In this document: piece by piece, positions 43,069 through 56,230 of the stretch
How positions within the stretch are numbered: the stretch's first letter is position 1
Layout: each line of letters opens with the position of its first letter
Assembly: GCF_001420595.1 (NCBI RefSeq)
Contig: NZ_LJIX01000006.1
Span: 131,361-195,360, forward strand
From: Cytobacillus solani
GTDB lineage: Bacteria > Bacillota > Bacilli > Bacillales > Cytobacillaceae
Reading direction: 5' to 3'
Length of the DNA: 64,000 bases
Made by a program: the position numbers and the translations under genes
Notes under the pieces: model-generated
Database searches by the model: none
Seen by the model: the letters and a program-made list of their open reading frames with translations, nothing else
Told to the model about the DNA's origin: nothing

Positions 43069-45246
43069 TTGGAGAAAATAGTAAATAGGCAAGAACAAAT
43101 ATTAGAGATGATTACATCGGAGCTATCCTTATCGCTAAAACAAGTGAAGAATACAATTAATCTTCTTGAAGAGGGGAATACTGTTCCATTTATTGCCCGT
43201 TATCGAAAAGAGTTAACGGGAGCTTTAGATGAGGTTCAAATTCGAGATATAATGGAACGCTGGCAGTACATACAGAATCTTGAGCAACGGAAAGAGGAAA
43301 TTGTTCGATTAATCGAAGAGCAAGGGAAATTAACGGATGATTTAAATGAACAGATTCAAAAAGCGAGTAAGCTTCAAGAGTTAGAAGATTTATATCGTCC
43401 ATATAAACAGAAACGCCGAACAAAGGCAACGATAGCAAAGGAAAAGGGCTTGGAACCATTTGCTGAATGGCTGCTTACTTTTCCGACTTCTCTACCAGTA
43501 AACGAGAAGGCTGCCGAATTTCTTTCTGAAGAAAAAGAAGTAGGAACGGTTGAAGAAGCTATTACAGGGGCAAAGGACATTATTGCTGAATGGGTATCGG
43601 ATGATGCAGAAAGCAGGAAGTGGATTCGTCATGAAACGATAAAAACCGGAACAATCGAGTCTGCTGTTAAAGACGAAAAAAATGATGAGAAGAAAGTGTA
43701 TGAAATGTATTACAGATATGAGGAGCAGCTAGCAAAAATAGTTCCGCATCGGACGTTAGCGCTTAATCGAGGAGAAAAAGAAGATATATTGCGAATAAGC
43801 GTGAAGCCGAATGTAGAGTTTATTTTAAGATATCTTCATAAAAAGTGGGTTAAAAATGAGCAATCACCCGCTGCTGTATTTGTGAAAGAAGCCTATGAGG
43901 ATGGATATAAGCGTCTAATTCAGCCATCCATTGAAAGAGAAATTCGAAATGAATTAACGGAGAAAGCTGAAGAGCAGGCTATCATGATTTTCTCCGAGAA
44001 TTTACGAAATTTATTATTACAGCCTCCATTAAAAGGCAAGGTGGTATTAGCTGTTGACCCTGCCTATCGAACAGGTTGCAAGCTAGCAGTTGTGGATGAA
44101 ACAGGAAAGGTTCTTAAAATATCTGTGATTTATCCACATCCGCCTGTCTCGAAAACGAAAGAGGCCAAATCACAAATTATTAATTTATTAAAGACATTTA
44201 AGGTGGAAATGGTTGCCATTGGTAATGGAACGGCTTCAAGGGAAACAGAACAGTTTATTTCAGATATTTTGAAAGAACTAAATGAAGAAATTTTCTATCT
44301 CATTGTAAATGAGGCTGGAGCGAGTGTTTATTCCGCATCAGATCTAGCGAGAGAGGAATTTCCTGAGCTGCAGGTGGAAGAAAGAAGTGCGGTTTCAATT
44401 GCCCGCAGACTTCAAGACCCATTGGCAGAGCTCGTAAAAATTGATCCTAAGTCTGTTGGTGTAGGGCAGTACCAGCATGATGTTTCCCAAAAAAAATTAA
44501 CCGAATCATTAAGCTTTGTTGTTGAGACAGCAGTTAACCAGGTTGGTGTCAACGTAAATACAGCTTCGTCATCGTTACTTCAGTATGTTGCTGGATTGTC
44601 TAAAGCGGTTGCCAATAACATCGTGAAAAAGCGTGAGGAAGAGGGCAAATTCTCGAATCGGAAACAACTAAAGAAAATTCCTAGACTTGGTGCTAAAACG
44701 TACGAGCAAGCCATCGGTTTCTTGCGAATCATAGATGGAACAGAGCCGTTGGATCGTACAGGTATCCACCCGGAAAGTTATCCTGAAGTAATGAAACTGC
44801 TTAATAATTTTGGTTTTACAACAGCTGATTTAGGGAGTCCAGCTTTAAGGGAATCACTTTCTGGATTGAATGTTGCACAGTTATCGGAAGAGTTAGGGAT
44901 TGGGGAATTAACGTTAAAGGATATTATTGATGCACTTGTAAGACCTGAAAGGGATCCCCGTGATGATTTGCCTAAACCTTTATTAAAGCAGGATGTCCTT
45001 AAGCTTGAAGATTTAAATCTCGGAATGGAGCTTCAAGGTACCGTCAGAAACGTAGTAGATTTCGGTGCATTTGTTGATATTGGAGTAAAGCAGGATGGAC
45101 TTGTTCATATATCAAAATTAAGCCGAAAATTCGTCAAGCATCCTCTTGACGTCGTTTCAGTAGGCGACGTAGTTACCGTATGGGTTGATTCTGTTGATAA
45201 AAATAAAGGAAGAGTATCATTAACAATGCTCCCGCCAAATGAATAA
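43069..45246 (+). CDS. tex: Transcription accessory protein Tex (S1 RNA-binding)
   Basis: A 725-residue Tex/Spt6-like protein: an N-terminal helical HtH-like region (NTINLLEEGNTVPFIARYRKELTGALDEVQIRDI), a YqgF/RNase H-like domain (VLAVDPAYRTGCKLAVVDETGKVL), tandem HhH motifs (QLKKIPRLGAKTYEQAIGFLRI) and a C-terminal S1 domain (LNLGMELQGTVRNVVDFGAFVDIGVKQDGLVHISKLS). Orthologue of B. subtilis YdcI, downstream of sigB as in that genome. Start TTG 43069 after GGAGG. Confidence 0.96.
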   Translation: MEKIVNRQEQILEMITSELSLSLKQVKNTINLLEEGNTVPFIARYRKELTGALDEVQIRDIMERWQYIQNLEQRKEEIVRLIEEQGKLTDDLNEQIQKASKLQELEDLYRPYKQKRRTKATIAKEKGLEPFAEWLLTFPTSLPVNEKAAEFLSEEKEVGTVEEAITGAKDIIAEWVSDDAESRKWIRHETIKTGTIESAVKDEKNDEKKVYEMYYRYEEQLAKIVPHRTLALNRGEKEDILRISVKPNVEFILRYLHKKWVKNEQSPAAVFVKEAYEDGYKRLIQPSIEREIRNELTEKAEEQAIMIFSENLRNLLLQPPLKGKVVLAVDPAYRTGCKLAVVDETGKVLKISVIYPHPPVSKTKEAKSQIINLLKTFKVEMVAIGNGTASRETEQFISDILKELNEEIFYLIVNEAGASVYSASDLAREEFPELQVEERSAVSIARRLQDPLAELVKIDPKSVGVGQYQHDVSQKKLTESLSFVVETAVNQVGVNVNTASSSLLQYVAGLSKAVANNIVKKREEEGKFSNRKQLKKIPRLGAKTYEQAIGFLRIIDGTEPLDRTGIHPESYPEVMKLLNNFGFTTADLGSPALRESLSGLNVAQLSEELGIGELTLKDIIDALVRPERDPRDDLPKPLLKQDVLKLEDLNLGMELQGTVRNVVDFGAFVDIGVKQDGLVHISKLSRKFVKHPLDVVSVGDVVTVWVDSVDKNKGRVSLTMLPPNE

Positions 45247-45274
45247 AAAAATTGTTGAGGCTTAAACAATAGCC

Positions 45275-45317
45275 AAGCCCTTGCAGGTGGAAATATTTCA
45301 CTTTGCAAGGGCTTTTT
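45275..45317 (+). terminator. Terminator of tex
   Basis: AAGCCCTTGCA and TGCAAGGGCTTTTT form an eleven-base stem with an 18-base loop. Confidence 0.85.
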
Positions 45318-45357
45318 CCATTCTTGTAGGTGGTGGGCAAGCCGCTTCCGCCTTTCT

Positions 45358-45482
45358 AATTGTCTAGCTACGGTGGCTAGGGGCTCGAGGTCATAAGCCA
45401 ACTCGTCAAGAAGGTTAAAGAACAACCTTCCTGCCGATTTGTCTTATGCTTGTCGGGGGTGAACAAGCTACCTCCGCATTTC
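45358..45482 (+). repeat. Dispersed repeat, family 2, copy D
   Basis: Opposite-orientation copy of the unit at 24576-24707, with AATTGTCTAGCTAC at the start and CTACCTCCGCATTTC at the end, and the inner hairpin GAAGGTT ... AACCTTC. A further 3'-end fragment of the same repeat type (GGGCAAGCCGCTTCCGCC) precedes it at 45336-45357, so three repeat ends stand in series. Confidence 0.85.
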
Positions 45483-45484
45483 GT

Positions 45485-45638
45485 GATGTCTAGCTCCAGC
45501 ACCTATCGCCTATCAAACTTCAGGTCCCCTCCCTACGATAAGTCGACATCAATTCGCTATCGCTCATTGTGTCTCCTATATCTCAGTCACGGCCCTTCCA
45601 GTTTGTACGGCGATGATCAAGGTGCTTCCGCCTTTCTA
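45485..45638 (+). repeat. Dispersed repeat, family 1, copy D
   Basis: Full-length family-1 unit directly after the family-2 unit, the same pairing as at 24423-24707. Its terminal bases run up to and include the stop codon of cmpA on the other strand. Confidence 0.9.
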
Positions 45639-45749
45639 TGAGCAGTGTTTTTTTCTGTAGAAAAACCAGCATTGGTTTAACAATTTTATTTGATTACGAT
45701 CTTTTTCGTAGAAAGCACGTTGGATTTGATTTTGAAACCATACAGGCAT
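45636..45749 (-). CDS. cmpA: Cortex morphogenetic protein CmpA
   Basis: A 37-residue spore protein that, in B. subtilis, helps couple coat and cortex assembly as an adaptor for SpoIVA degradation by ClpXP. The product begins MPVWFQNQIQRAF and ends LNQCWFFYRKKHCS, with the length and near-identical C-terminus I recall for B. subtilis CmpA, which is likewise encoded beside tex and ydcK. AGGAGGT lies six bases before ATG. It is below common length cut-offs and easily missed. Its stop codon overlaps the end of dispersed repeat D. Confidence 0.92.
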   Translation of the reverse strand: MPVWFQNQIQRAFYEKDRNQIKLLNQCWFFYRKKHCS

Positions 45750-45837
45750 ATGAGTACCTCCTCAGATCAAAAGGTATATATAATGTATGCTATAATAGGT
45801 TGTCATGTTGACAATATTTCTTAGGGGTAAGAGGAAG

Positions 45838-46308
45838 ATGGATGATTTAGAGTTACAAAGACTGGTTGAAGAAATTTCTTTAGTGGAATTTGGTAAACCA
45901 TTTCGACATAAGGCTTACTTTAATTCAAGACTTAAAACAACTGGCGGACGATATATGTTGAGTACCCATCATGTAGAAATAAATCGAAAATATTTAGAGC
46001 AGCTAGGGTATCAAGAGTTATGTGGCATTATAAAGCATGAACTTTGTCACTATCATTTGCATATAGAGGGAAAAGGGTATAAACACCAGGATCGAGATTT
46101 CAAGATATTAATGAAAGCTGTTGGAGCTCCTCGTTTTTGCTCACCACTGCCAGGGGATAATCGGAGGAATGGAGATAAGAAGATTATTATCTATTCTTGT
46201 AAGAACTGTGGGCAAGAGTATCATAGAAGAAGAAATATAAATACACAAAAATACGTTTGCGGAAAGTGCAGGGGAAAATTAGTTAAGAAGAATGAAGGGA
46301 AAATATAA
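45838..46308 (+). CDS. ydcK: SprT-like protein YdcK
   Basis: SprT-family putative zinc metalloprotease-like protein of 156 residues. The metal motif is [12 protein letters not shown] (HExxH form with C at the fourth position), followed by a zinc ribbon, [28 protein letters not shown]. The frame opens at 45805 but ATG 45838, after GGGGTAAGAGG, gives the family N-terminus. In B. subtilis it likewise precedes a tRNA cluster. The physiological role is unknown. Confidence 0.93.
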   Translation: MDDLELQRLVEEISLVEFGKPFRHKAYFNSRLKTTGGRYMLSTHHVEINRKYLEQLGYQELCGIIKHELCHYHLHIEGKGYKHQDRDFKILMKAVGAPRFCSPLPGDNRRNGDKKIIIYSCKNCGQEYHRRRNINTQKYVCGKCRGKLVKKNEGKI

Positions 46309-46365
46309 AAGGTTTGTCTTTTAGATAAGGTGCTACTAAAAGGGTTATTTTTTTGAAAAACATTC

Positions 46366-46394
46366 TTGACTTTTAATAGGCAGGTTTTTATAAT
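46366..46394 (+). promoter_or_regulatory. Strong sigma-A promoter of the tRNA-rRNA cluster
   Basis: TTGACT (46366-46371), a 17-base spacer, then TATAAT (46389-46394), about 30 bases before tRNA-Asn. This is near consensus. Confidence 0.88.
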
Positions 46395-46424
46395 AGGAAG
46401 AGTCAAAAAGATGATATGTACTAT

Positions 46425-46499
46425 TCCGCAGTAGCTCAGTGGTAGAGCTATCGGCTGTTAACCGATCGGTCGTAGGTTCGAGTCCTACCTGCGGAGCCA
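46425..46499 (+). tRNA. tRNA-Asn (GTT)
   Basis: Cloverleaf with T-stem GTAGGTTCGAGTCCTAC, anticodon GTT at 46457-46459 and encoded CCA. Confidence 0.97.
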
Positions 46500-46509
46500 T
46501 TTTTATTTT

Positions 46510-46600
46510 GGGGAAGTACTCAAGAGGCTGAAGAGGCGCCCCTGCTAAGGGTGTAGGTCGCGTAAGCGGCGCGAGGGTTCAAATCCCTCCTTCTCCGCCA
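46510..46600 (+). tRNA. tRNA-Ser (GCT)
   Basis: Class II tRNA with a long variable arm (GTGTAGGTCGCGTAAGCGGCGC region), anticodon GCT at 46544-46546, CCA encoded. Confidence 0.97.
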
Positions 46601-46615
46601 GCGAAATTTTAATGT

Positions 46616-46687
46616 GGCCCGTTGGTCAAGCGGTTAAGACACCGCCCTTTCACGGCGGTAACACGGGTTCGAATCCCGTACGGGTCA
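46616..46687 (+). tRNA. tRNA-Glu (TTC)
   Basis: GGCCCGT acceptor pairs with ACGGGTC; anticodon TTC at 46649-46651. CCA is not encoded directly after the discriminator base. Confidence 0.96.
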
Positions 46688-46742
46688 TCCATAGGTTTTC
46701 GGTAATTTGTATTAATTGAAAATGCAATGGAATGACAATTTT

Positions 46743-46819
46743 GGTCCGGTAGTTCAGTTGGTTAGAATGCCTGCCTGTCACGCAGGAGGTCGCGGGTTCG
46801 AGTCCCGTCCGGACCGCCA
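46743..46819 (+). tRNA. tRNA-Asp (GTC)
   Basis: GGTCCGG/CCGGACC acceptor, anticodon GTC at 46777-46779, CCA encoded. Identical to the copy at 52900-52976. Confidence 0.97.
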
Positions 46820-46840
46820 TTTTTGTTTTGAGAATATTAT

Positions 46841-46915
46841 TGGGCTATAGCCAAGCGGTAAGGCATCGCACTTTGACTGCGACATGCGTTGGTTCGAATC
46901 CAGCTAGCCCAGCCA
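46841..46915 (+). tRNA. tRNA-Gln (TTG)
   Basis: TGGGCTA/TAGCCCA acceptor with the U1-A72 pair usual for Gln, anticodon TTG at 46873-46875, CCA encoded. Confidence 0.97.
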
Positions 46916-46927
46916 TTTTTTTATTTA

Positions 46928-47003
46928 GAGCCATTAGCTCAGTCGGTAGAGCATCTGACTTTTAATCAGAGGGTCGAAGGTTCGAGTCCTTCATGGCTCA
47001 CCA
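46928..47003 (+). tRNA. tRNA-Lys (TTT)
   Basis: GAGCCAT/ATGGCTC acceptor, anticodon TTT at 46961-46963, CCA encoded. Confidence 0.97.
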
Positions 47004-47013
47004 TTTATAATAT

Positions 47014-47095
47014 GCGGGTGTGGCGGAATTGGCAGACGCACTAGACTTAGGATCTAGCGCCGCAAGGCGTGGGGGTTCGACTCCCTTCACCCGCA
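47014..47095 (+). tRNA. tRNA-Leu (TAG)
   Basis: Class II tRNA, GCGGGTG/CACCCGC acceptor, anticodon TAG at 47048-47050, no encoded CCA. Confidence 0.96.
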
Positions 47096-47105
47096 TGATT
47101 GATTA

Positions 47106-47134
47106 TTGACTTTTTTATAAAATATTGATACGAT
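47106..47134 (+). promoter_or_regulatory. Internal promoter in the tRNA cluster
   Basis: TTGACT (47106-47111), 17 bases, TACGAT (47129-47134), in the spacer before tRNA-Leu(GAG). Confidence 0.65.
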
Positions 47135-47155
47135 TAACTTTGTCGCTATTTAAAT

Positions 47156-47241
<86 letters not shown>

Positions 47242-47250
47242 AAAAATATA

Positions 47251-47279
47251 TTGACAACTAAATTGATTTAATATATGAT
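47251..47279 (+). promoter_or_regulatory. Second internal promoter, upstream of tRNA-Arg and the rRNA genes
   Basis: TTGACA (47251-47256), 17 bases, TATGAT (47274-47279): a near-perfect sigma-A promoter within the cluster, able to drive tRNA-Arg, Pro, Gly and the 16S-23S-5S genes. Confidence 0.8.
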
Positions 47280-47300
47280 ATAAAAGTTGCTTTAATAAAT

Positions 47301-47377
<77 letters not shown>

Positions 47378-47450
47378 TTTATAATATAAGAATTCGGAAG
47401 TTAGAAGCAGGGATGAAATAAACTTTCCTCTTCGACCTCTTAATCTAATC

Positions 47451-47527
47451 CGGGAAGTAGCTCAGCTTGGTAGAGCACTTGGTTTGGGACCAAGGGGTCG
47501 CAGGTTCGAATCCTGTCTTCCCGACCA
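47451..47527 (+). tRNA. tRNA-Pro (TGG)
   Basis: CGGGAAG/CTTCCCG acceptor, anticodon TGG at 47485-47487, CCA encoded. Confidence 0.97.
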
Positions 47528-47552
47528 TTCGATTTCATTTATAAATAATAAT

Positions 47553-47626
47553 GCGGGTGTAGTTTAGTGGTAAAACCACAGCCTTCCAAGCTGTTGTCGA
47601 GGGTTCGATTCCCTTCACCCGCTCCA
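47553..47626 (+). tRNA. tRNA-Gly (TCC)
   Basis: GCGGGTG/CACCCGC acceptor, anticodon TCC at 47585-47587, CCA encoded. It is followed by the rRNA leader, which has the box-like sequence TGCTCTTTGAAAACTGAAC. Confidence 0.97.
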
Positions 47627-47707
47627 AAAGTTGCTCTTTGAAAACTGAACGAACAAAAAACGTCAACGTTAATTCAAGTTTTAAAACTTAAGAGCTAATC
47701 TTACTCT

Positions 47708-52610
<4,903 letters not shown>

Positions 52611-52678
52611 TAAATGATTACTCAACTTCTTCTTTAGCATTATCTAGTTTTGAGGGAACAAACCTCATCATAAATAGG

Positions 52679-52795
<117 letters not shown>

Positions 52796-52822
52796 TGTTT
52801 AACTAATATAAAATATTATTGT

Positions 52823-52896
<74 letters not shown>

Positions 52897-52899
52897 TCT

Positions 52900-52976
52900 G
52901 GTCCGGTAGTTCAGTTGGTTAGAATGCCTGCCTGTCACGCAGGAGGTCGCGGGTTCGAGTCCCGTCCGGACCGCCA
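52900..52976 (+). tRNA. tRNA-Asp (GTC), second copy
   Basis: Identical to 46743-46819 including the encoded CCA; three bases after tRNA-fMet. Confidence 0.97.
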
Positions 52977-52995
52977 TTATACACAAAAGTTAAGT

Positions 52996-53022
52996 GCGAA
53001 ACATTGTTTCGTCTTTTTTTTT
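52996..53022 (+). terminator. Terminator of the rRNA operon
   Basis: GCGAAAC and GTTTCGT flank ATT, followed by CTTTTTTTTT. Confidence 0.85.
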
Positions 53023-53091
53023 GTCTATTTTTATCCATGCTTTTTTGCTCAGTAACAAAAAATCATGTAGACTATACATATAATAGATACT

Positions 53092-53118
53092 CCTTAGGAT
53101 CCATCCTAAGGTTTTTTT
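53092..53118 (+). terminator. Terminator-like hairpin upstream of tsaE
   Basis: CCTTAGGA and TCCTAAGG with a four-base loop and seven Ts. A TATAAT at 53079-53084 lies just before it, so it may be the end of an upstream transcript or a very short leader. The rest of 53023-53265 shows no gene; thiL, which precedes tsaE in B. subtilis, is absent. Confidence 0.75.
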
Positions 53119-53265
53119 GTCCAGAATAAGAAGATCGGACTTTTATCTAAAGTTGATTCTTTTCTAGTAAGGTTTTTTAATAAAGGATAGCTATGTAAAT
53201 GAACACTGTTGAAAACAGTCTTTTGAAAAAAGGGACTTAAATGAAAATAAAGGTGAGTAATTAAT

Positions 53266-53721
53266 ATGAAGCAATTTGAGTTTATCTCGAACCAGCCCGA
53301 AGAAACAATGGATTTTTCTAAACGGCTTGCAGAATTTTTAAAGCCTGGCGATGTAATTGCTTTAGAAGGCGATCTTGGTGCAGGAAAAACGACGTTTACA
53401 AAAGGGCTGGCTCTTGGTTTAGATATCAAAAGAAACGTGAATAGCCCTACCTTTACAATTATTAAGGAGTATCAAGGAAGAATGCCTCTTTATCATATGG
53501 ATGTATATCGAGTCGAGGATTCATTTGAAGATTTAGGGTTCGATGAATACTTCGAGGGAAATGGAATTACAGTTGTTGAGTGGGCTCATTTAATAGAGGA
53601 ACAGCTTCCACAGGAATTATTAATGATATCTTTGTTTTTAGGAGAAAATGGAGCAAGAAAAATTGTAGTAACCCCTAAAGGTGAAAGATATGAGGAATTA
53701 TGTAAGGAGTTTTTTATATGA
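53266..53721 (+). CDS. tsaE: tRNA t6A biosynthesis ATPase TsaE
   Basis: P-loop ATPase of 151 residues needed with TsaB, TsaD and TsaC for N6-threonylcarbamoyladenosine on ANN-decoding tRNAs. Walker A ALEGDLGAGKTTFTKGLA, switch I-like NSPTFTIIKEY, YHMDVYRVE and Walker B-like ITVVEWAHLIEE are present. ATGA overlap with tsaB. B. subtilis YdiB. Confidence 0.96.
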   Translation: MKQFEFISNQPEETMDFSKRLAEFLKPGDVIALEGDLGAGKTTFTKGLALGLDIKRNVNSPTFTIIKEYQGRMPLYHMDVYRVEDSFEDLGFDEYFEGNGITVVEWAHLIEEQLPQELLMISLFLGENGARKIVVTPKGERYEELCKEFFI

Positions 53722-54425
53722 AGTTGCTTTCGATCGATACGTCTAATTATTCATTAGGTGTGGCTTTATTAGATGGAAATCAAGTGATAGGTGAATATAT
53801 AACAAATATAAAGAAAAATCACTCTGTACGCGTAATGCCTGCAATTGAAGCATTGATGAAAGACTGTGATGTGAAGCCAAGTGATCTTTCAAAGATTGTT
53901 GTTGCTAAAGGCCCGGGCTCGTATACTGGGGTTCGAATTGGTGTGACTATTGCAAAGACGTTAGCATGGACATTGAATATCCCTTTGACAGGCGTTTCGA
54001 GCTTAGAGGTATTAGCAGCATCTGCAGGCCGTTATTTCGAAGGTGTGATCTCTCCCGTATTTGATGCACGCAGAGGTCAAATATATACGGGTCTCTATCA
54101 ATTCAGTGAGGGGAACTTAATCACAAAGAATAAAGATCAGCTGGTATTATCTAAGGACTGGGCTGCTGAACTGAAAGAGAGAAGTGATAAGGTTCTTTTT
54201 ATTGGGAACGATTTGCCTCTTCATCGAAAAACATTTGAAGAAATAATTGGAACACAAGCCGTTTTTGCTGAAATAACGGAGCATAATCCTCGACCTGCTG
54301 AGCTTGCATTATTGGGCAGGGATAAGGAAGCTGAAGATATACATTCTTTTGTTCCTAATTACATCCGTTTAGCAGAAGCGGAAGCTAATTGGATCAAAGC
54401 GAATAAAGAGAAGATAAGGAAGTAG
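53718..54425 (+). CDS. tsaB: tRNA t6A biosynthesis protein TsaB
   Basis: ASKHA-fold partner of TsaD, 235 residues: LLSIDTSNYSLGVALLDGN, the KGPGSYTGVRIGVTIAKTLAW motif near residue 60 and the FDARRGQIYTGLY segment are characteristic. It lacks the metal-binding histidines of TsaD, as expected of this scaffold. B. subtilis YdiC. Four bases separate its stop from the rimI start. Confidence 0.95.
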   Translation: MKLLSIDTSNYSLGVALLDGNQVIGEYITNIKKNHSVRVMPAIEALMKDCDVKPSDLSKIVVAKGPGSYTGVRIGVTIAKTLAWTLNIPLTGVSSLEVLAASAGRYFEGVISPVFDARRGQIYTGLYQFSEGNLITKNKDQLVLSKDWAAELKERSDKVLFIGNDLPLHRKTFEEIIGTQAVFAEITEHNPRPAELALLGRDKEAEDIHSFVPNYIRLAEAEANWIKANKEKIRK

Positions 54426-54429
54426 CAGT

Positions 54430-54879
54430 ATGAATAAGTCTTTAACCTTCCGATTTATGGATATAAATGATGTAGATGACATTCTAAAAATTGAGCATGA
54501 ATCTTTTACCCTTCCATGGAGCAGAGAGGCATTTCTAAATGAGTTAACGACAAATCAATATGCTTTGTATTTAGGTTTAGAAGAAGACGGGAAAGTCATA
54601 GGCTATTGTGGTGTATGGATTGTTGTGGATGAAGCGCAAATTACAAATGTTGCTATTTTGCCGGAGTTTCGAGGAAGGAAGCTGGGAGAGGCATTAATGA
54701 GACAAGTGATGGAAATTGCCTCAGAGAGAGGAGCGAGGACGATGTCGCTCGAGGTGCGTGTATCCAATTCGATTGCCCAGTCCCTCTATCGAAAGCTTGG
54801 ATTTCAAAATGGCGGAATTAGAAAGAACTACTATTCGGATAATCAAGAAGATGCTTTAGTAATGTGGGTGAATTTATGA
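54430..54879 (+). CDS. rimI: Ribosomal protein bS18 N-alanyl acetyltransferase RimI
   Basis: GNAT enzyme of 149 residues: [53 protein letters not shown] (acetyl-CoA loop RGRKLG) and [20 protein letters not shown]. subtilis YdiD. It lies in the t6A operon with an ATGA overlap into tsaD, the usual arrangement. Confidence 0.94.
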   Translation: MNKSLTFRFMDINDVDDILKIEHESFTLPWSREAFLNELTTNQYALYLGLEEDGKVIGYCGVWIVVDEAQITNVAILPEFRGRKLGEALMRQVMEIASERGARTMSLEVRVSNSIAQSLYRKLGFQNGGIRKNYYSDNQEDALVMWVNL

Positions 54880-55901
54880 CAAACAAAGATCAATTAATCA
54901 TGGGAATTGAAACAAGCTGTGATGAAACGGCAGTTGCAATCATTAAAAATGGAAGAGAAATTGCTGCAAATGTAGTAGCCTCTCAAATTGAAAGCCACAA
55001 AAGATTCGGCGGTGTTGTTCCAGAGATTGCTTCTCGTCATCATGTAGAGCAAATTACGATTGTACTAGAAGAAGCGCTAAATCAGGCAAATATCAGTTAC
55101 GAAGATTTAAGTGCCATTGCCGTTACAGAAGGACCTGGATTAGTTGGGGCATTATTAGTGGGGGTAAATGCGGCAAAGGCCGTTGCTTTTGCTCATGGGA
55201 TTCCGTTAGTGGGGGTTCATCATATAGCTGGACATATTTATGCGAATCGGCTTGTAAGAGAGATGGTATTTCCTTTGCTCTCACTTGTTGTTTCGGGTGG
55301 ACATACAGAACTTGTGTATATGAAAGAGCATGGCCATTTTGAAGTCATAGGTGAAACTAGGGATGATGCTGCTGGAGAAGCCTATGATAAAGTTGCAAGA
55401 ACTTTAAGTCTTCCCTATCCAGGAGGGCCTCATATTGATCGGTTAGCACAGGAAGGAGAACCTTCTATTTCATTGCCTCGTGCATGGCTGGAGGAAGGCT
55501 CCTATGATTTCAGCTTCAGTGGATTAAAGTCAGCAGTTATTAACACTGTCCACAATGCTGAACAAAGAGGGGACCAGATTAAGCCTGAGGATTTGGCAGC
55601 AAGCTTTCAACAAAGTGTGATTGATGTACTGGTAACAAAAACAAGTAAGGCTGCAAAAGAATATAACGTGAAACAGGTACTATTAGCTGGTGGTGTAGCA
55701 GCTAATAAAGGTTTGCGTACAGCTTTACAGGAAGAGTTTACTAAGCTTCCTAAATGTGAGCTAGTTATCCCGCCGTTATCCCTATGTACAGACAATGCGG
55801 CAATGATCGCTGCTGCAGGCAGTGTTTTATTTGAAAAAGGGATACAATCAACTATGGCTTTGAATGCAAATCCAGGTCTCGATATTACTATCCACAATTA
55901 A
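54876..55901 (+). CDS. tsaD: tRNA N6-adenosine threonylcarbamoyltransferase TsaD
   Basis: Catalytic subunit of the t6A complex, 341 residues: [27 protein letters not shown] with the metal-binding motif, [13 protein letters not shown] (HxxxH metal site), VSGGHTELV and [13 protein letters not shown] 54876 overlaps the rimI stop (ATGA); the in-frame GTG at 54864 is less likely. B. subtilis Gcp/YdiE. Followed by a weak terminator (AAGTCC ... GGACTT at 55917-55945). Confidence 0.97.
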   Translation: MTNKDQLIMGIETSCDETAVAIIKNGREIAANVVASQIESHKRFGGVVPEIASRHHVEQITIVLEEALNQANISYEDLSAIAVTEGPGLVGALLVGVNAAKAVAFAHGIPLVGVHHIAGHIYANRLVREMVFPLLSLVVSGGHTELVYMKEHGHFEVIGETRDDAAGEAYDKVARTLSLPYPGGPHIDRLAQEGEPSISLPRAWLEEGSYDFSFSGLKSAVINTVHNAEQRGDQIKPEDLAASFQQSVIDVLVTKTSKAAKEYNVKQVLLAGGVAANKGLRTALQEEFTKLPKCELVIPPLSLCTDNAAMIAAAGSVLFEKGIQSTMALNANPGLDITIHN

Positions 55902-55945
55902 GGAACAGCTAGGAAGAAGTCCTCATTGGAAAATGGGGACTTTCT

Positions 55946-56078
55946 TGTGGATAAATAGAAAAATCAGATAATTTCTGTGGGAATTGTGGATAATAAGGCT
56001 GTTTGTTGTGGATAATGTGGAAAAGTCTGTGGAAGTCTTTCATTTCAGGCTATATTTTGTGAATAGTTTTGTGGACAA
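55946..56078. promoter_or_regulatory. DnaA-box cluster between tsaD and ydiF
   Basis: Three perfect DnaA boxes TGTGGATAA (reverse complement TTATCCACA) at 55946-55954, 55985-55993 and 56007-56015, plus single-mismatch boxes at 56016-56024, 56058-56066 and 56070-56078, all in the same orientation. No dnaA, dnaN or AT-rich unwinding element is nearby, so this is not an origin. As I recall, stable DnaA binding between gcp (tsaD) and ydiF was mapped in B. subtilis, so the site appears conserved. Confidence 0.85.
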
Positions 56079-56120
56079 AAAAGGAACAAAGGATGTACAT
56101 ATCCCCAGTTCCTTTTTCTT

Positions 56121-56230
56121 ATGTCTAGATTCAGCGCCTATCGCCTATCAAACTTCAGGTCCCCTCCCTACGATAAGTCAAGGCCCTTCCAGTTTGTACG
56201 GCGATGATCAAGGCGCTTCCGCTTTTCTTA
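56121..56230 (+). repeat. Dispersed repeat, family 1, copy E with internal deletion
   Basis: Same ends as the other family-1 copies, but about 45 bp in the middle are missing: CGATAAGTCA joins directly to AGGCCCTTCCAG. The end of the repeat overlaps the ydiF stop codon (56228-56230). Confidence 0.88.

Noticed and set aside
45450-45641. 63-codon frame through repeat D
   Set aside because: It is the chance translation of the dispersed repeat; equivalent frames occur in each copy and have no ribosome site or independent conservation.
55946-56078. Chromosomal replication origin
   Set aside because: DnaA boxes are present, but dnaA, dnaN, rpmH and an AT-rich unwinding stretch are not; better read as a titration/regulatory cluster.
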